DNA from: Candidatus Latescibacterota bacterium
GTDB lineage: Bacteria > Latescibacterota > UBA2968 > UBA8231
Direction: 5' to 3'
Assembly (NCBI GenBank): GCA_009691525.1
Contig: SICG01000017.1
Coordinates: 1-42,703, forward strand
DNA: 42,703 bases
The notes below the pieces were generated by a model. It was not told the DNA's origin and ran no database searches. It worked only from the letters and a program-made list of their open reading frames with translations. Below are positions 17,210-25,517 of the stretch, piece after piece (within the stretch, counting starts at the first letter, position 1; each line of letters begins with the position of its first letter). The translations under genes and the position numbers were made by a program.

Positions 17210-18088
17210 TCAGAAATACTTCCCGTACAACGCCCCCAGCCGCTCCTTCACGCTCGCCGAGATCGCCTCGCGCGCGGTGATGATGGCGAAGCGGGCGGCG
17301 CTCAGGCAGGCGCAGTCCGAGCTGGCCGGCAGCAGGCGTGCCACCTCGGCCACCGCAGCGTTGGCCAGAGCCGCATTCGCCTTTAGGATGCCCAACACGG
17401 CCTCTACCGAGACATCCTCCTCGGTCTCGTGCCAGCAGTCGTAGTCCGTGCCCATGGCCAGCAGGGCGTAACACAGCTCCGCCTCCCGCGCCAGTTTGGC
17501 CTCGGGCAGGGCGGTCATGCCGATCACCGCCGCGTCCACCTCGCGCCGGTAGAAGTGCGATTCAGCGCGGGTGGAGAACTGCGGCCCCTCCATGCAGATG
17601 TAAACCCCACCCTCGTGCACCGTGGCCCCTTTGGCTCGCGCCGCCTGGGCCACCACCTGGCGCAGCTCCTCACAGAAGGGGTCGGCGAACCCCACGTGGC
17701 CGGCGATGCCCTCACCGAAAAAGGTGGATGCCCGTACGCCGCGGGTGCGGTCGAAAAGCTGGTCGGGCACCACCATATCGCCCGGTTTGATATGCTCCTT
17801 CATGATGCCCACCGCGCTGACTGCCAGCACGTGGGTCACCCCCAATTGTTTGAGGGCATGGATATTGGCCCGGTAGTTCACCTCCGAGGGCAGGAGCCGG
17901 TGCCCCCGCCCGTGGCGCGGCAAAAAGAACACCTGCCGCCCGCTGACCTTCGTCTCGACCACCACATCCGAGGGCCGGCCAAAAGGTGTGCCCAGCGAAT
18001 GCTCGCGCACCACCTCGGCCCCCTCCATCTGATACACCCCCGACCCGCCGATAACGCCCATCACGATGCTCGTCGATTCCTCTGCCAT
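17210..18088 (-). CDS. mtnP: S-methyl-5'-thioadenosine phosphorylase
   Basis: A 292-residue purine nucleoside phosphorylase-fold enzyme of the MTAP family, which phosphorolyses methylthioadenosine to adenine and methylthioribose-1-phosphate in methionine salvage. Recognisable motifs are GVIGGSGVY, the phosphate-binding LPRHGRGH, PSEVNYRANI, PDQLFDRTRG, and the base/ribose site CMEGPQFSTRAES followed by GMTALPEAKLAREAELCYA. Length is typical (about 280-290). I start at the ATG 18086-18088, preceded by AGGAGAGAAAG; the open frame extends 19 codons upstream without ribosome-site support. First gene of a three-gene minus operon and divergent from the helicase with a 62-base gap. Confidence 0.93.
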   Translation of the reverse strand: MAEESTSIVMGVIGGSGVYQMEGAEVVREHSLGTPFGRPSDVVVETKVSGRQVFFLPRHGRGHRLLPSEVNYRANIHALKQLGVTHVLAVSAVGIMKEHIKPGDMVVPDQLFDRTRGVRASTFFGEGIAGHVGFADPFCEELRQVVAQAARAKGATVHEGGVYICMEGPQFSTRAESHFYRREVDAAVIGMTALPEAKLAREAELCYALLAMGTDYDCWHETEEDVSVEAVLGILKANAALANAAVAEVARLLPASSDCACLSAARFAIITAREAISASVKERLGALYGKYF

Positions 18089-18150
18089 CTTTCTCTCCTC
18101 TCGATAAGCCGGTCCAAAGATAATGCTTATATTTGCCCCTACCAACGCCT

Positions 18151-20502
18151 ATGGAACCCCAACTGCTCAAACTCTCCGTGCGCGACCTGGTCGCCTTTGC
18201 CCTGCGCTCCGGCAATCTGGAAAAGGGCGGCTTCGGCAGCACCGACCGGGCCGCCGAAGGCACCCGTGGCCACCAGCAGGTGCAGCGCTCCCGTCCCGCC
18301 GCGTACCAAAGCGAGGTGCCCATCTCGCTGCTGGTGGAGTTCGACGAGATGGCTCTGGTGATCAGCGGCCGCATCGACGGCCTGCTCATCGAGGAAGACC
18401 AGGTCCTCATCGAGGAGATCAAGACCACCTACGCCGCCCTCGACGAGTTGGAGGAAAACCCCCACCACTGGGCCCAGGCCAAGATCTACGCCCACTTCTT
18501 TGCCGTCCAGCACGAGGTGGAGCAGATCCAGGTTCAACTCACCTACGTGAACCTGGACTCAGGCCAGCTCAAGGAGGAGTGCCGCACCTGCGAGGCCCCG
18601 GAACTCGAACGCTTCTTCCAGACCCTGCTCGACCGGTACCTGCGCTGGATGAAACACTACCTGGCCTGGTGCGGCGAACGCGATCGCTCCATCCAGCAAC
18701 TGCAATTCCCCTTTGACAGCTTCCGGCGGGGCCAGAAGAACCTGATGAGCGCCGCCTTCCGCGCCATCGAGGGCCAGGGCCACCTTTTCGCCCAGGCCCC
18801 CACCGGCATCGGCAAGACGATCTCTACGCTCCTCCCCGCCATCAAGGCCCTGGGGGCCGGCCATGTGGCCAAAATCTTCTACCTTACCGCCAAGACCAGT
18901 GGCCGGGGTATTGCCGAAAAGGCCGTCGGCGATCTGCGCGGGGCTGGCCTCAAGTGCAAGAGCCTGACTCTCACCGCCCGCGAGCGCATCTGCTTCAACG
19001 CCACCGAGGGCCATCCCTGCGACGTGCAACAATGCGAGTACGCCCTGGGATACTACGACCGCATCGAGGGCGCATTGGGGGAATTGTTCCAGCACGACGC
19101 CATCCCCCGGGCCCAGGTCGAGGAGGTGGCGCGCAAACATCGGGTCTGCCCCTTTGAGTTGTCGCTGGATATGTCGCTGTGGGCCGATGTCATTATCTGC
19201 GACTACAACTATGTATTCGACCCGCGCGCCTATCTCAAGCGCTTCTTCCTGGAGGAAGGCGGCGCATACGCCTTTCTCATCGACGAGGCCCACAACCTGG
19301 TGGACCGGGCGCGGGAGATGTTTTCGGCCGAACTGAGCAAGCTCCAGATCGGGGGGCTGCGGCGGCGCCTCAAGAAGGAGCGCCCCGGCCTCAAACGCGC
19401 CCTCAAGGAGCTGGAGGACTGCCTGACCGAGGCGGGCCGGCGCTGCGCCGAACTGGGCCAGCCCTGGGTGGAGCGCGAACTGCCCCACGACCTGATGCCC
19501 CTGCTGCCCAATTTTATGGAGAAAGCCGAGCAGGCGCTGATCCGCGACCTAAATGCCCCGTACCGCGAGGAGTTGATCGAACTCTACTTCGAGGTCCTGG
19601 GCTTCCAGCGCATCGCCGATCTCTTTGGGCCCAACTACGCCACCTACGCCGAGCCCAACCTCAAAGACCTGCGCCTCAAGCTCTTCTGCATGGACCCGGC
19701 CCCCCAGTTGCGCGAGGCCCTGCGGCGCGGCATCTCGGCGGTCTTCTTCTCAGCCACGCTCACCCCACTCGACTACTTCCGGCAGGTGTTGGGCGGCGAA
19801 GAGAGCGACGCCCTGCTCGATCTGGAATCCCCCTTCCCCGCCGAACACTTCCAGCTGCTGCTGGCCGACCACCTCGACACCTCCTACAAAGGCCGCAGCC
19901 AGAGTTTCGGCCAGGTGGCCGAATCCATCGCCGCCCTCATCAGCCAGCACCGCGGCAACTACCTGGCCTTCTTCCCCTCCTACCAGTACCTGCAGGAGGT
20001 GGCCACCCGTTTCCACACCGCCCACCCCGATGTGGAGATCCTGGTGCAGAGCACTGGCATGGCCGAACGCCAGCGGGAGGAGTTCCTGGCAGTCTTCGAC
20101 GCCGAGAACCCCGACACCCTAGTGGGCTTTGCGGTGATGGGCGGTATCTTCGGCGAGGGCATCGATCTGGTGGGCGAACGTCTGGTGGGGGCCATCGTGG
20201 TGGGTGTGGGCCTGCCCCAGATCTGCCTGGAGCGCGAATTGGTGCGCGCCTACTACGACGAGCAGGAACTGGCCGGCTTCGACTTCTCCTATACCTATCC
20301 CGGCATGAATCGAGTGCTGCAGGCGGCAGGGCGGGTGATCCGCTCCCCCGAGGACCGGGGCGTGGTCCTGCTGGTCGACCGCCGCTTCGGCTGGACCAAT
20401 TACCGCCGCCTCTTTCCCCCTCACTGGCAGACCCTGAGCGTGGCCCGCAACCCCGAACACATCAGCCTGAAGACCGAACGGTTCTGGGCTCCGCTGGCCT
20501 GA
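18151..20502 (+). CDS. XPD/DinG-like Fe-S helicase with N-terminal PD-(D/E)XK-like domain
   Basis: 783 residues. The N-terminal 150 residues resemble a Cas4/RecB-type PD-(D/E)XK nuclease: D in SGRIDGLL (about 74) and E-x-K in LIEEIKTT (about 87-91). The helicase has Walker A APTGIGKT (about 215-222), four cysteines at about 281, 290, 295 and 333 matching an XPD-type 4Fe-4S cluster, Walker B FLIDEAHN (DEAH, about 377), and motif VI QAAGRVIRSPEDRG. This is a superfamily 2, 5'-3' Rad3/XPD/DinG architecture acting on DNA in repair, replication-conflict or R-loop processing. The ATG at 18151 is preferred over an in-frame TTG at 18133; neither has a good ribosome site. The 3' end overlaps the convergent MFS gene by 41 bases. 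Confidence 0.85.
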   Translation: MEPQLLKLSVRDLVAFALRSGNLEKGGFGSTDRAAEGTRGHQQVQRSRPAAYQSEVPISLLVEFDEMALVISGRIDGLLIEEDQVLIEEIKTTYAALDELEENPHHWAQAKIYAHFFAVQHEVEQIQVQLTYVNLDSGQLKEECRTCEAPELERFFQTLLDRYLRWMKHYLAWCGERDRSIQQLQFPFDSFRRGQKNLMSAAFRAIEGQGHLFAQAPTGIGKTISTLLPAIKALGAGHVAKIFYLTAKTSGRGIAEKAVGDLRGAGLKCKSLTLTARERICFNATEGHPCDVQQCEYALGYYDRIEGALGELFQHDAIPRAQVEEVARKHRVCPFELSLDMSLWADVIICDYNYVFDPRAYLKRFFLEEGGAYAFLIDEAHNLVDRAREMFSAELSKLQIGGLRRRLKKERPGLKRALKELEDCLTEAGRRCAELGQPWVERELPHDLMPLLPNFMEKAEQALIRDLNAPYREELIELYFEVLGFQRIADLFGPNYATYAEPNLKDLRLKLFCMDPAPQLREALRRGISAVFFSATLTPLDYFRQVLGGEESDALLDLESPFPAEHFQLLLADHLDTSYKGRSQSFGQVAESIAALISQHRGNYLAFFPSYQYLQEVATRFHTAHPDVEILVQSTGMAERQREEFLAVFDAENPDTLVGFAVMGGIFGEGIDLVGERLVGAIVVGVGLPQICLERELVRAYYDEQELAGFDFSYTYPGMNRVLQAAGRVIRSPEDRGVVLLVDRRFGWTNYRRLFPPHWQTLSVARNPEHISLKTERFWAPLA

Positions 20503-21670
20503 GCCGCTGCCGCAGTCCAAACCAGACCACCACGGCCATCGCACCCAGCAACACCGGGATGGTACTCCGATTGAGGGCTTCCCAGCCTAGGTGCTCCTCC
20601 AAGGGTCCCGAGGCCAGGGTGCTCAGCACCAGGGCCCCGAAGACGGCAAAGTCGTTGAGCGCCTGCACCCGGGTCCGCTCCCAGGGCTCGTAGGTGGTGG
20701 TCAGGAGGGCGGTGGCGCTGACAAAGAGGAAATTCCAACCCACCCCCAGCAGGGTCAAACCAACCAGGAAGTACTCCAGCTCCATGCCGCTCAGCCCCAC
20801 CAGCGCCGCCCCCAGCAGCAGCACCAACCCGGCCAGCATCACCCAGATCTCGCCGAAGCGGCCGATCAGGTGGCCGGTGAAGAAGGCCGGCACGTACATG
20901 CCCAGCACGTGCCACTGGATCACCTGGGCGGTGTCGGCAAAGGCGTGATGGTGCCGGCCCATGCACAAGGGCGTGGCGTTCATCAGCAGGGACATGATCC
21001 CCCAGCTGAGCACGGCCCCGGCCAGGGCCAGCAGACAGGCCGGCTGCCGGGCAATCTGCCAGAGCGGCCGCCCCTCGCGGGCCTGCTCCTCGGCCGAGGG
21101 CAGGGGCAGGCGCACCAGGAACAGGACCCCCAGGCTCACCAAGTGTACCAGCAGGATGCAAGCAAAAGGGCCGGCAAAGGCATTGTCCCCCAGCCATTCC
21201 CGCGACGACACTGCCAACCGCGACCCCAGGATCGCCGCCACGATCCCCCCGCCCATTACCAGCGAGATGGCCCGACTCTTGAGCGGAGTATCCACCGCCT
21301 CGGCAGCGGCAAAGCGGTAGTAGGTGGCAAAACCACCGGCTGCGCCCACCCCGATGGCACCCAGGCACAGGACCCAGAACGCCGCGTTTAACACCCCGGC
21401 CAGGGCCAGACCCGCGCCCAGGGCACCCAGGGCTGCCCCCAGCGAGAAACCCAGACGGCGGCCCCGCCGGCGCATGAGCCGGGCCGCTGGCACCGTGGTC
21501 AGCAGGGTGGCCACCGGCACCAGGGCCAGGGGCAGGGTGGCCAGTTCCGGCCGGGGAGCCAGGTCCCTGCCCACCAGAGCCATGACCGTCAACATCAGCA
21601 CGCTGGCTGTGCGGGTGCAGGACTCACAGGCGAAAAGCAATAACAGATTTCGATAGGGACTCACAGACAA
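20462..21670 (-). CDS. Major facilitator superfamily permease
   Basis: 402 residues with about 12 hydrophobic segments and the arginine-rich cytoplasmic loop AARLMRRRGRRLGF between TM2 and TM3 characteristic of MFS exporters. A second such loop is GHLIGRFGEIWVML in the C-terminal half. The substrate is unknown; drug or metabolite efflux is typical. The start is ambiguous: TTG at 21668-21670 lies five bases after GGAGG, while GTG at 21662-21664 would overlap the upstream methyltransferase stop as GTGA. Both indicate translational coupling to the methyltransferase gene. The 3' end overlaps the convergent helicase gene. Confidence 0.85.
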   Translation of the reverse strand: MSVSPYRNLLLLFACESCTRTASVLMLTVMALVGRDLAPRPELATLPLALVPVATLLTTVPAARLMRRRGRRLGFSLGAALGALGAGLALAGVLNAAFWVLCLGAIGVGAAGGFATYYRFAAAEAVDTPLKSRAISLVMGGGIVAAILGSRLAVSSREWLGDNAFAGPFACILLVHLVSLGVLFLVRLPLPSAEEQAREGRPLWQIARQPACLLALAGAVLSWGIMSLLMNATPLCMGRHHHAFADTAQVIQWHVLGMYVPAFFTGHLIGRFGEIWVMLAGLVLLLGAALVGLSGMELEYFLVGLTLLGVGWNFLFVSATALLTTTYEPWERTRVQALNDFAVFGALVLSTLASGPLEEHLGWEALNRSTIPVLLGAMAVVVWFGLRQRLRPAEPRTVRSSG

Positions 21671-22710
21671 AGGGGCCTCCCGGCGTATTCCAGTTCGAAA
21701 CGGGTCTCATCCAACTGCGCGATGCCCAGCAGTTGGTCCAGCCACAGCGCCGCTTCCTGCGCGGTGACCACCGGAAAGCCGTGGGGCTGGTTGGTGTGTT
21801 TGGGCAGCTTGCCGGCCCCCACCCGCCCGCCGACGAATTCCAGATGTCGCTGGAGCCGGGCGCGGTTGAAGGCATTGCCCAGATTCACCACCGTCGCCAG
21901 GGCGCGGCGGGCCACCTGGCAACAGGCCGGATCCAAATCGACCCCGATGGCATTGCGGCCGGCAGTGGCGGCGGCCAGCAACGTGGTGCCGGTCCCCAGG
22001 AAAGGATCGAGGACCACATCCCCGCGGAGCGAGAACATGCAGATGAGACGGTGGGCCAGCTCAAAGGGGAAGGCGGCGCTGCGGCGCCGGGTCTCGTCGG
22101 CCTCCAACTCCTGGGATACGCCCTTGAGGTCGGACCACAGGTCCGAGAACCAGAGGTTTCGTTCCTCCCAGAAATAGGCGCTTCCCCGCCGGCGCTCCTT
22201 CTCGGTGGCAAAGACCCGCCGGTTCCCTTTGCGGGCGATCAGGATGTACTCGTGTTCGTAGGTGACGTACGCCCCGGCCGGCAACATGCCCGAACCCATG
22301 AACTTGCTGGGGGCGTTGGTCGGCTTGCGCCAGAGGATATCGGGCAGGGTCGCAAAACCCAGGCGCATCAGGGCCGCAAGGATGCGGGCGTGATTGGGCC
22401 AGAGTTGGAACTCGCCCTGCAGGGTGCGGGTGGCATCGCCGATATTGATGCAGGCCAGACCGCCCGGCTTGAGTACCCGGAAGAGTTCGGCCCACACCTG
22501 GTCCAATAGCGCGTGCATGCGCTCGAAAGCACAGGCGCCCTTCCCCTCCACCAGTGCCGTGGCAATGCCTTGGTCCTGGTCGGCGAATACCGCGTCCCAC
22601 ATCTCGATCATGGGATAGGGCGGCGAGGTCACTACCAGGTCGACGCTCTCCCCGCCGACAAATCCCAAGTCGCCGGCAGCGCCGGTCCTGATCTCGATGT
22701 GTGTCTTCAT
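21661..22710 (-). CDS. Site-specific DNA methyltransferase, beta-class (probably N4-cytosine)
   Basis: 349 residues. Motif IV TSPPYPM (residues 28-34) precedes the AdoMet-binding motif I DPFLGTGTT (about residue 235), the beta-class order. TSPPY rather than DPPY points to N4-methylcytosine, although some adenine enzymes share it. LFRVLKPGGLACINIGDATR and the NAIGVDLDP segment are the expected flanking motifs. The ATG at 22708-22710 starts MKTHIEIRTG; the frame is open 28 codons further upstream but that region contains the divergent promoter. No restriction endonuclease is adjacent, so it is probably an orphan, regulatory or solitary methyltransferase. It overlaps the MFS gene by 4-10 bases. 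Confidence 0.88.
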   Translation of the reverse strand: MKTHIEIRTGAAGDLGFVGGESVDLVVTSPPYPMIEMWDAVFADQDQGIATALVEGKGACAFERMHALLDQVWAELFRVLKPGGLACINIGDATRTLQGEFQLWPNHARILAALMRLGFATLPDILWRKPTNAPSKFMGSGMLPAGAYVTYEHEYILIARKGNRRVFATEKERRRGSAYFWEERNLWFSDLWSDLKGVSQELEADETRRRSAAFPFELAHRLICMFSLRGDVVLDPFLGTGTTLLAAATAGRNAIGVDLDPACCQVARRALATVVNLGNAFNRARLQRHLEFVGGRVGAGKLPKHTNQPHGFPVVTAQEAALWLDQLLGIAQLDETRFELEYAGRPLCL

Positions 22711-22729
22711 CGGTGGCCTCAAATATAGC

Positions 22730-22758
22730 TTGATCCCTGCACCCCGGCGCGGTATTGT
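22730..22758 (+). promoter_or_regulatory. Candidate sigma70-type promoter for the dehydrogenase-nitrile hydratase operon
   Basis: TTGATC (22730-22735), a 17-base spacer and TATTGT (22753-22758), each 4/6 to the -35 and -10 consensus, lie 25 bases before the ATG at 22784. It is the only well-spaced pair I see in the 73-base gap between the divergent methyltransferase and dehydrogenase genes. Confidence 0.35.
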
Positions 22759-22783
22759 ATTTGCCAAACAGGAGAGATTGATT

Positions 22784-23914
22784 ATGGCACGCATGGGCAG
22801 AGCGGCTATTCTGGATCAGGCTCGCGGGCAATTCGCTATTGGCGAAGCCCCGGTCCCCGAACCCGGACCAGGGGAGGTCCTGGTGCGCCAAACCATGTGC
22901 GGCCTATGCGGAACCGATGTGCACATCTTTCATGGGCACTTTCCCAACACCCGCTTCCCCCTGGTCCTGGGGCACGAGATCATCGGGCGGGTCGAGCGCC
23001 TGGGCAAAGGGGTTAGCGCCGACTCCATGGGCGAACCCGTGGCCGAAGGCGACCTGGTCGCCGTGGTCCCGGGTGTGGCCTGCGGCACCTGTTATTTCTG
23101 CGCCGTGCTGCGGGAGCCGGGCCTGTGTGTACAGGGCGTGGCCTACGGCTTCCGCCCCGCACTGGACCAGGCCCCCCATTTCCAGGGAGGATTCTCTGAA
23201 TACGTCCTGCTCGACTATCCCCGCTCCACCTTCCTCAAGATGCATGTGGCCCCGGAAATCGCCGTGCTGCTCGAACCCTTCACCGTGGGCCTGCACTTCG
23301 CCGACCGCGCCAATCTCCGCATCGGTGCCAGCGTCGTCATCCAGGGGGCCGGCGCCATCGGCATCTTCAGCCTGGCGGCGGCGCGCGAAGCCGGGGCCCA
23401 TCAGACCATCGTCGTCGGGGCGCCGGCCTCGCGGCTGGAGTTGGCCAGGCAGTTCGGCGCTGACCTGACCATCGACATCGAAAAAGTCTCCGATCCGGCC
23501 GAGCGCATCGCCCTGGTGAAAGCCGCCACGCCCGGCGGGTACGGGGCGGATGCGGTGTTCGAATGCACTGGCGTTCCCCAGTCCATTCCCGAGGGTATCC
23601 AGATGCTCCGCCGGGGAGGCACCTATGTCGAGGGCGGCCACTTCACCAATGCCGGGGACATCACCCTCAATCCCCACTATCACTTTGTCCGCAACCACAT
23701 CACCCTGGTCGGGGTCTGGGGCAGTTCGCTGTCCCACTTTGTGCGCGGCCGGCCCATCCTCGAATCGGGCCGCTATCCCTTCGACCAGTTGGTCTCCCAC
23801 CGCCTGCCCCTGGAGCGCCTGGGGGAGGGCATCCAGGCCCTGTCGACCAATTACCGCCTGGACGGGAACGAGGTCCGCAAGATCGCCATCCTGGCCCACC
23901 CCCAGGCGTCCTGA
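22784..23914 (+). CDS. Zinc-dependent alcohol dehydrogenase (MDR family)
   Basis: 376 residues. Catalytic zinc ligands C42 (CGLCGTD) and H64/E65 (VLGHEIIG), and a structural zinc lobe C100, C103, C106, C115 (spacing x2, x2, x8). The Rossmann motif is IQGAGAIGIFSLAAA, followed by a hydrophobic substrate pocket. Family members oxidise alcohols or polyols with NAD(P). The ATG at 22784 has AGGAGA eight bases upstream; a second ATG three codons later is possible. It is the first gene of the nitrile hydratase operon, with one base between its stop and the beta-subunit start, so it probably acts on a product or precursor of the nitrile substrate. Confidence 0.9.
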   Translation: MARMGRAAILDQARGQFAIGEAPVPEPGPGEVLVRQTMCGLCGTDVHIFHGHFPNTRFPLVLGHEIIGRVERLGKGVSADSMGEPVAEGDLVAVVPGVACGTCYFCAVLREPGLCVQGVAYGFRPALDQAPHFQGGFSEYVLLDYPRSTFLKMHVAPEIAVLLEPFTVGLHFADRANLRIGASVVIQGAGAIGIFSLAAAREAGAHQTIVVGAPASRLELARQFGADLTIDIEKVSDPAERIALVKAATPGGYGADAVFECTGVPQSIPEGIQMLRRGGTYVEGGHFTNAGDITLNPHYHFVRNHITLVGVWGSSLSHFVRGRPILESGRYPFDQLVSHRLPLERLGEGIQALSTNYRLDGNEVRKIAILAHPQAS

Positions 23915-23915
23915 G

Positions 23916-24587
23916 ATGGACGGCATCCACGACATGGGCGGCATGCACGGCTTTGGCCCGGTGCCGCGCGAGGCGAACGAACCGGTCTTCCACGAAGCCT
24001 GGGAGGGGCGGCTCTACGCCATGCGCGTGAGCACCCGGCTGGCCGATCCGGGCAATCTGCGCCAGCACATCGAAAGGATGGAACCGGGCCAATATCTCAA
24101 CTCCTCTTACTACGAGAAGTGGCTGCACGCCTGGACCCAGATCCTCCTGGCCAACGGCGCCCTGACCGAAGAGGAGTTGCAGGCGCGCGAAAAGCTCCTG
24201 AGCCAGGAACCCACCGCACCCCTGCCCCGGCGCGAGGATCCTGCCCGGGCCAGGCAAGCCCTCGGACGGCTGCGGACCCCTCAACCCCTGCAGCGCGAGG
24301 CAGAGGCCGAACCGCGCTTCCATATCGGCGATTCCGTGTCCACCCGCCACTTCCACCCGCCCGGCCATACCCGCCTGCCCCGCTATGCACGCGGAAAAAA
24401 GGGCGTAGTGGTCAGCTACTATGGCTGCCAGGACTTTGAGGACGAAGCCCCCGCCGGCAGCGGTGCGCGGGTACAGCCCCTCTATGCCGTGCGTTTTGCC
24501 GCCCGGGACCTGTGGGGCGAATCCGCTGAACCTGCAAGTACCGTGCACCTGGATATGTGGGAGAGCTACCTGGAGACTGCCGGATGA
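23916..24587 (+). CDS. nthB: Nitrile hydratase beta subunit
   Basis: 223 residues. The start [16 protein letters not shown] is the near-invariant beta-subunit N-terminus, and [15 protein letters not shown] is the conserved helical segment that contacts alpha. The C-terminal SH3-like half includes [33 protein letters not shown] sequence and [13 protein letters not shown]. With alpha it forms the metalloenzyme that hydrates nitriles to amides. Begins one base after the dehydrogenase stop and overlaps the alpha gene by four bases (ATGA). Beta-before-alpha order matches some cobalt-type operons. Confidence 0.95.
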   Translation: MDGIHDMGGMHGFGPVPREANEPVFHEAWEGRLYAMRVSTRLADPGNLRQHIERMEPGQYLNSSYYEKWLHAWTQILLANGALTEEELQAREKLLSQEPTAPLPRREDPARARQALGRLRTPQPLQREAEAEPRFHIGDSVSTRHFHPPGHTRLPRYARGKKGVVVSYYGCQDFEDEAPAGSGARVQPLYAVRFAARDLWGESAEPASTVHLDMWESYLETAG

Positions 24588-25192
24588 GCCATCCTCATCA
24601 CGACCATCATCACGACCACGAATCCCCCGCCGCCCTGCGCACCCGCGCCCTCGAATCCCTCTTGGTGGAAAAGGGCCTGCTCAGCACCGACACCATCGAC
24701 GCGGTGGTGCGCACCTACGAAGAGGACATCGGGCCGCTCAACGGAGCCAAGGTGGTGGCCCGCGCCTGGACCGATCCCCAATACAAAAAACATCTGTTAG
24801 CGGACGGCACCGCTGCCATCGCCGACCTGGGCTTCACCGGCCGGCAGGGTGCCCAGATGGTAGTCCTGGAAAACACCCCCCAGGTGCACAACGTGGTGGT
24901 GTGCACCCTCTGCTCCTGCTACCCCTGGCCGGTACTGGGCCTGCCGCCGGCCTGGTACAAGTCCTACGCCTATCGCTCGCGGGTGGTCCGGGAACCGCGC
25001 GTCGTGCTGCGGGAGTTCGGCCTCGACCTGCCGGCCGAGGTGAAGGTGCGGGTGTGGGACAGCAATTCGGAGGTGCGCTACATGGTCCTGCCCCAACGGC
25101 CGGCCGGCGCCGAAGGGCTGGACGAAAATGCCCTGGCGACTCTGGTCACCCGCGACGCCATGATCGGCGTGGCCCAGGTACAGGCGCCCTGA
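24584..25192 (+). CDS. nthA: Nitrile hydratase alpha subunit, cobalt type
   Basis: 202 residues. The metal site is [11 protein letters not shown] with ligands C107, C110, S111 and C112; threonine in CTLCSC (rather than serine in CSLCSC) marks the cobalt-type enzyme. Two of these cysteines are normally oxidised to sulfinic and sulfenic acids. [51 protein letters not shown] and LVTRDAMIG are standard alpha segments. A histidine-rich tail (H3, H5, H6, H8-H10, H12) opens the protein, as in other cobalt nitrile hydratases. Overlaps beta by four bases and precedes the activator gene by one base. Confidence 0.96.
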   Translation: MSHPHHDHHHDHESPAALRTRALESLLVEKGLLSTDTIDAVVRTYEEDIGPLNGAKVVARAWTDPQYKKHLLADGTAAIADLGFTGRQGAQMVVLENTPQVHNVVVCTLCSCYPWPVLGLPPAWYKSYAYRSRVVREPRVVLREFGLDLPAEVKVRVWDSNSEVRYMVLPQRPAGAEGLDENALATLVTRDAMIGVAQVQAP

Positions 25193-25193
25193 A

Positions 25194-25517
25194 ATGGACC
25201 GCCATCCCGAAACACGTCTCGACGAACTGGACCTGCCGCGCCAGAATGGCGAACTGCTCTTCACCGCCCCCTGGGAGGCGCGGGCCTTTGGCCTGGCCGT
25301 GGCCCTCAGTGAGCGGGGGATCTACGCGTGGGGGGAATTCAGCCGGGAACTGGCAGCGCAGATCGCCGCCGGGGAAGAACAGGGTGAAACGGAAGGCTAC
25401 TACGAGCGCTGGCTCGAATCCCTGGAACACCTGGCCCTGGAAAAGGGCCTGGTGCAGCCCGAAGAACTAGCCGCCCGCATGGCCCAGTTGGCCGCCCAGG
25501 ACGACCACGCCCACTAG
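25194..25517 (+). CDS. Nitrile hydratase accessory/activator protein
   Basis: A 107-residue protein of the small NHase activator family (beta-subunit N-terminal-like). LFTAPWEARAFGLAVALSERGIYAWGEFSR and YYERWLESLEHLALEKGLV match the family, which shuttles cobalt into alpha by subunit swapping. Ends in a histidine-rich tail (DDHAH). Starts one base after the alpha stop. The last four bases overlap the convergent DAHP synthase gene. Confidence 0.9.
   Translation: MDRHPETRLDELDLPRQNGELLFTAPWEARAFGLAVALSERGIYAWGEFSRELAAQIAAGEEQGETEGYYERWLESLEHLALEKGLVQPEELAARMAQLAAQDDHAH

Noticed and set aside
20462..20502. 41-base overlap between helicase and MFS genes as a sequencing artefact
   Set aside because: Both reading frames stay open and family-like to their ends; convergent tail overlaps of this size occur in compact genomes.
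24584..24619. Histidine-rich N-terminus of the nitrile hydratase alpha subunit as a new metal sensor
   Set aside because: Other cobalt-type nitrile hydratase alpha subunits begin with similar histidine runs, so it is not new.
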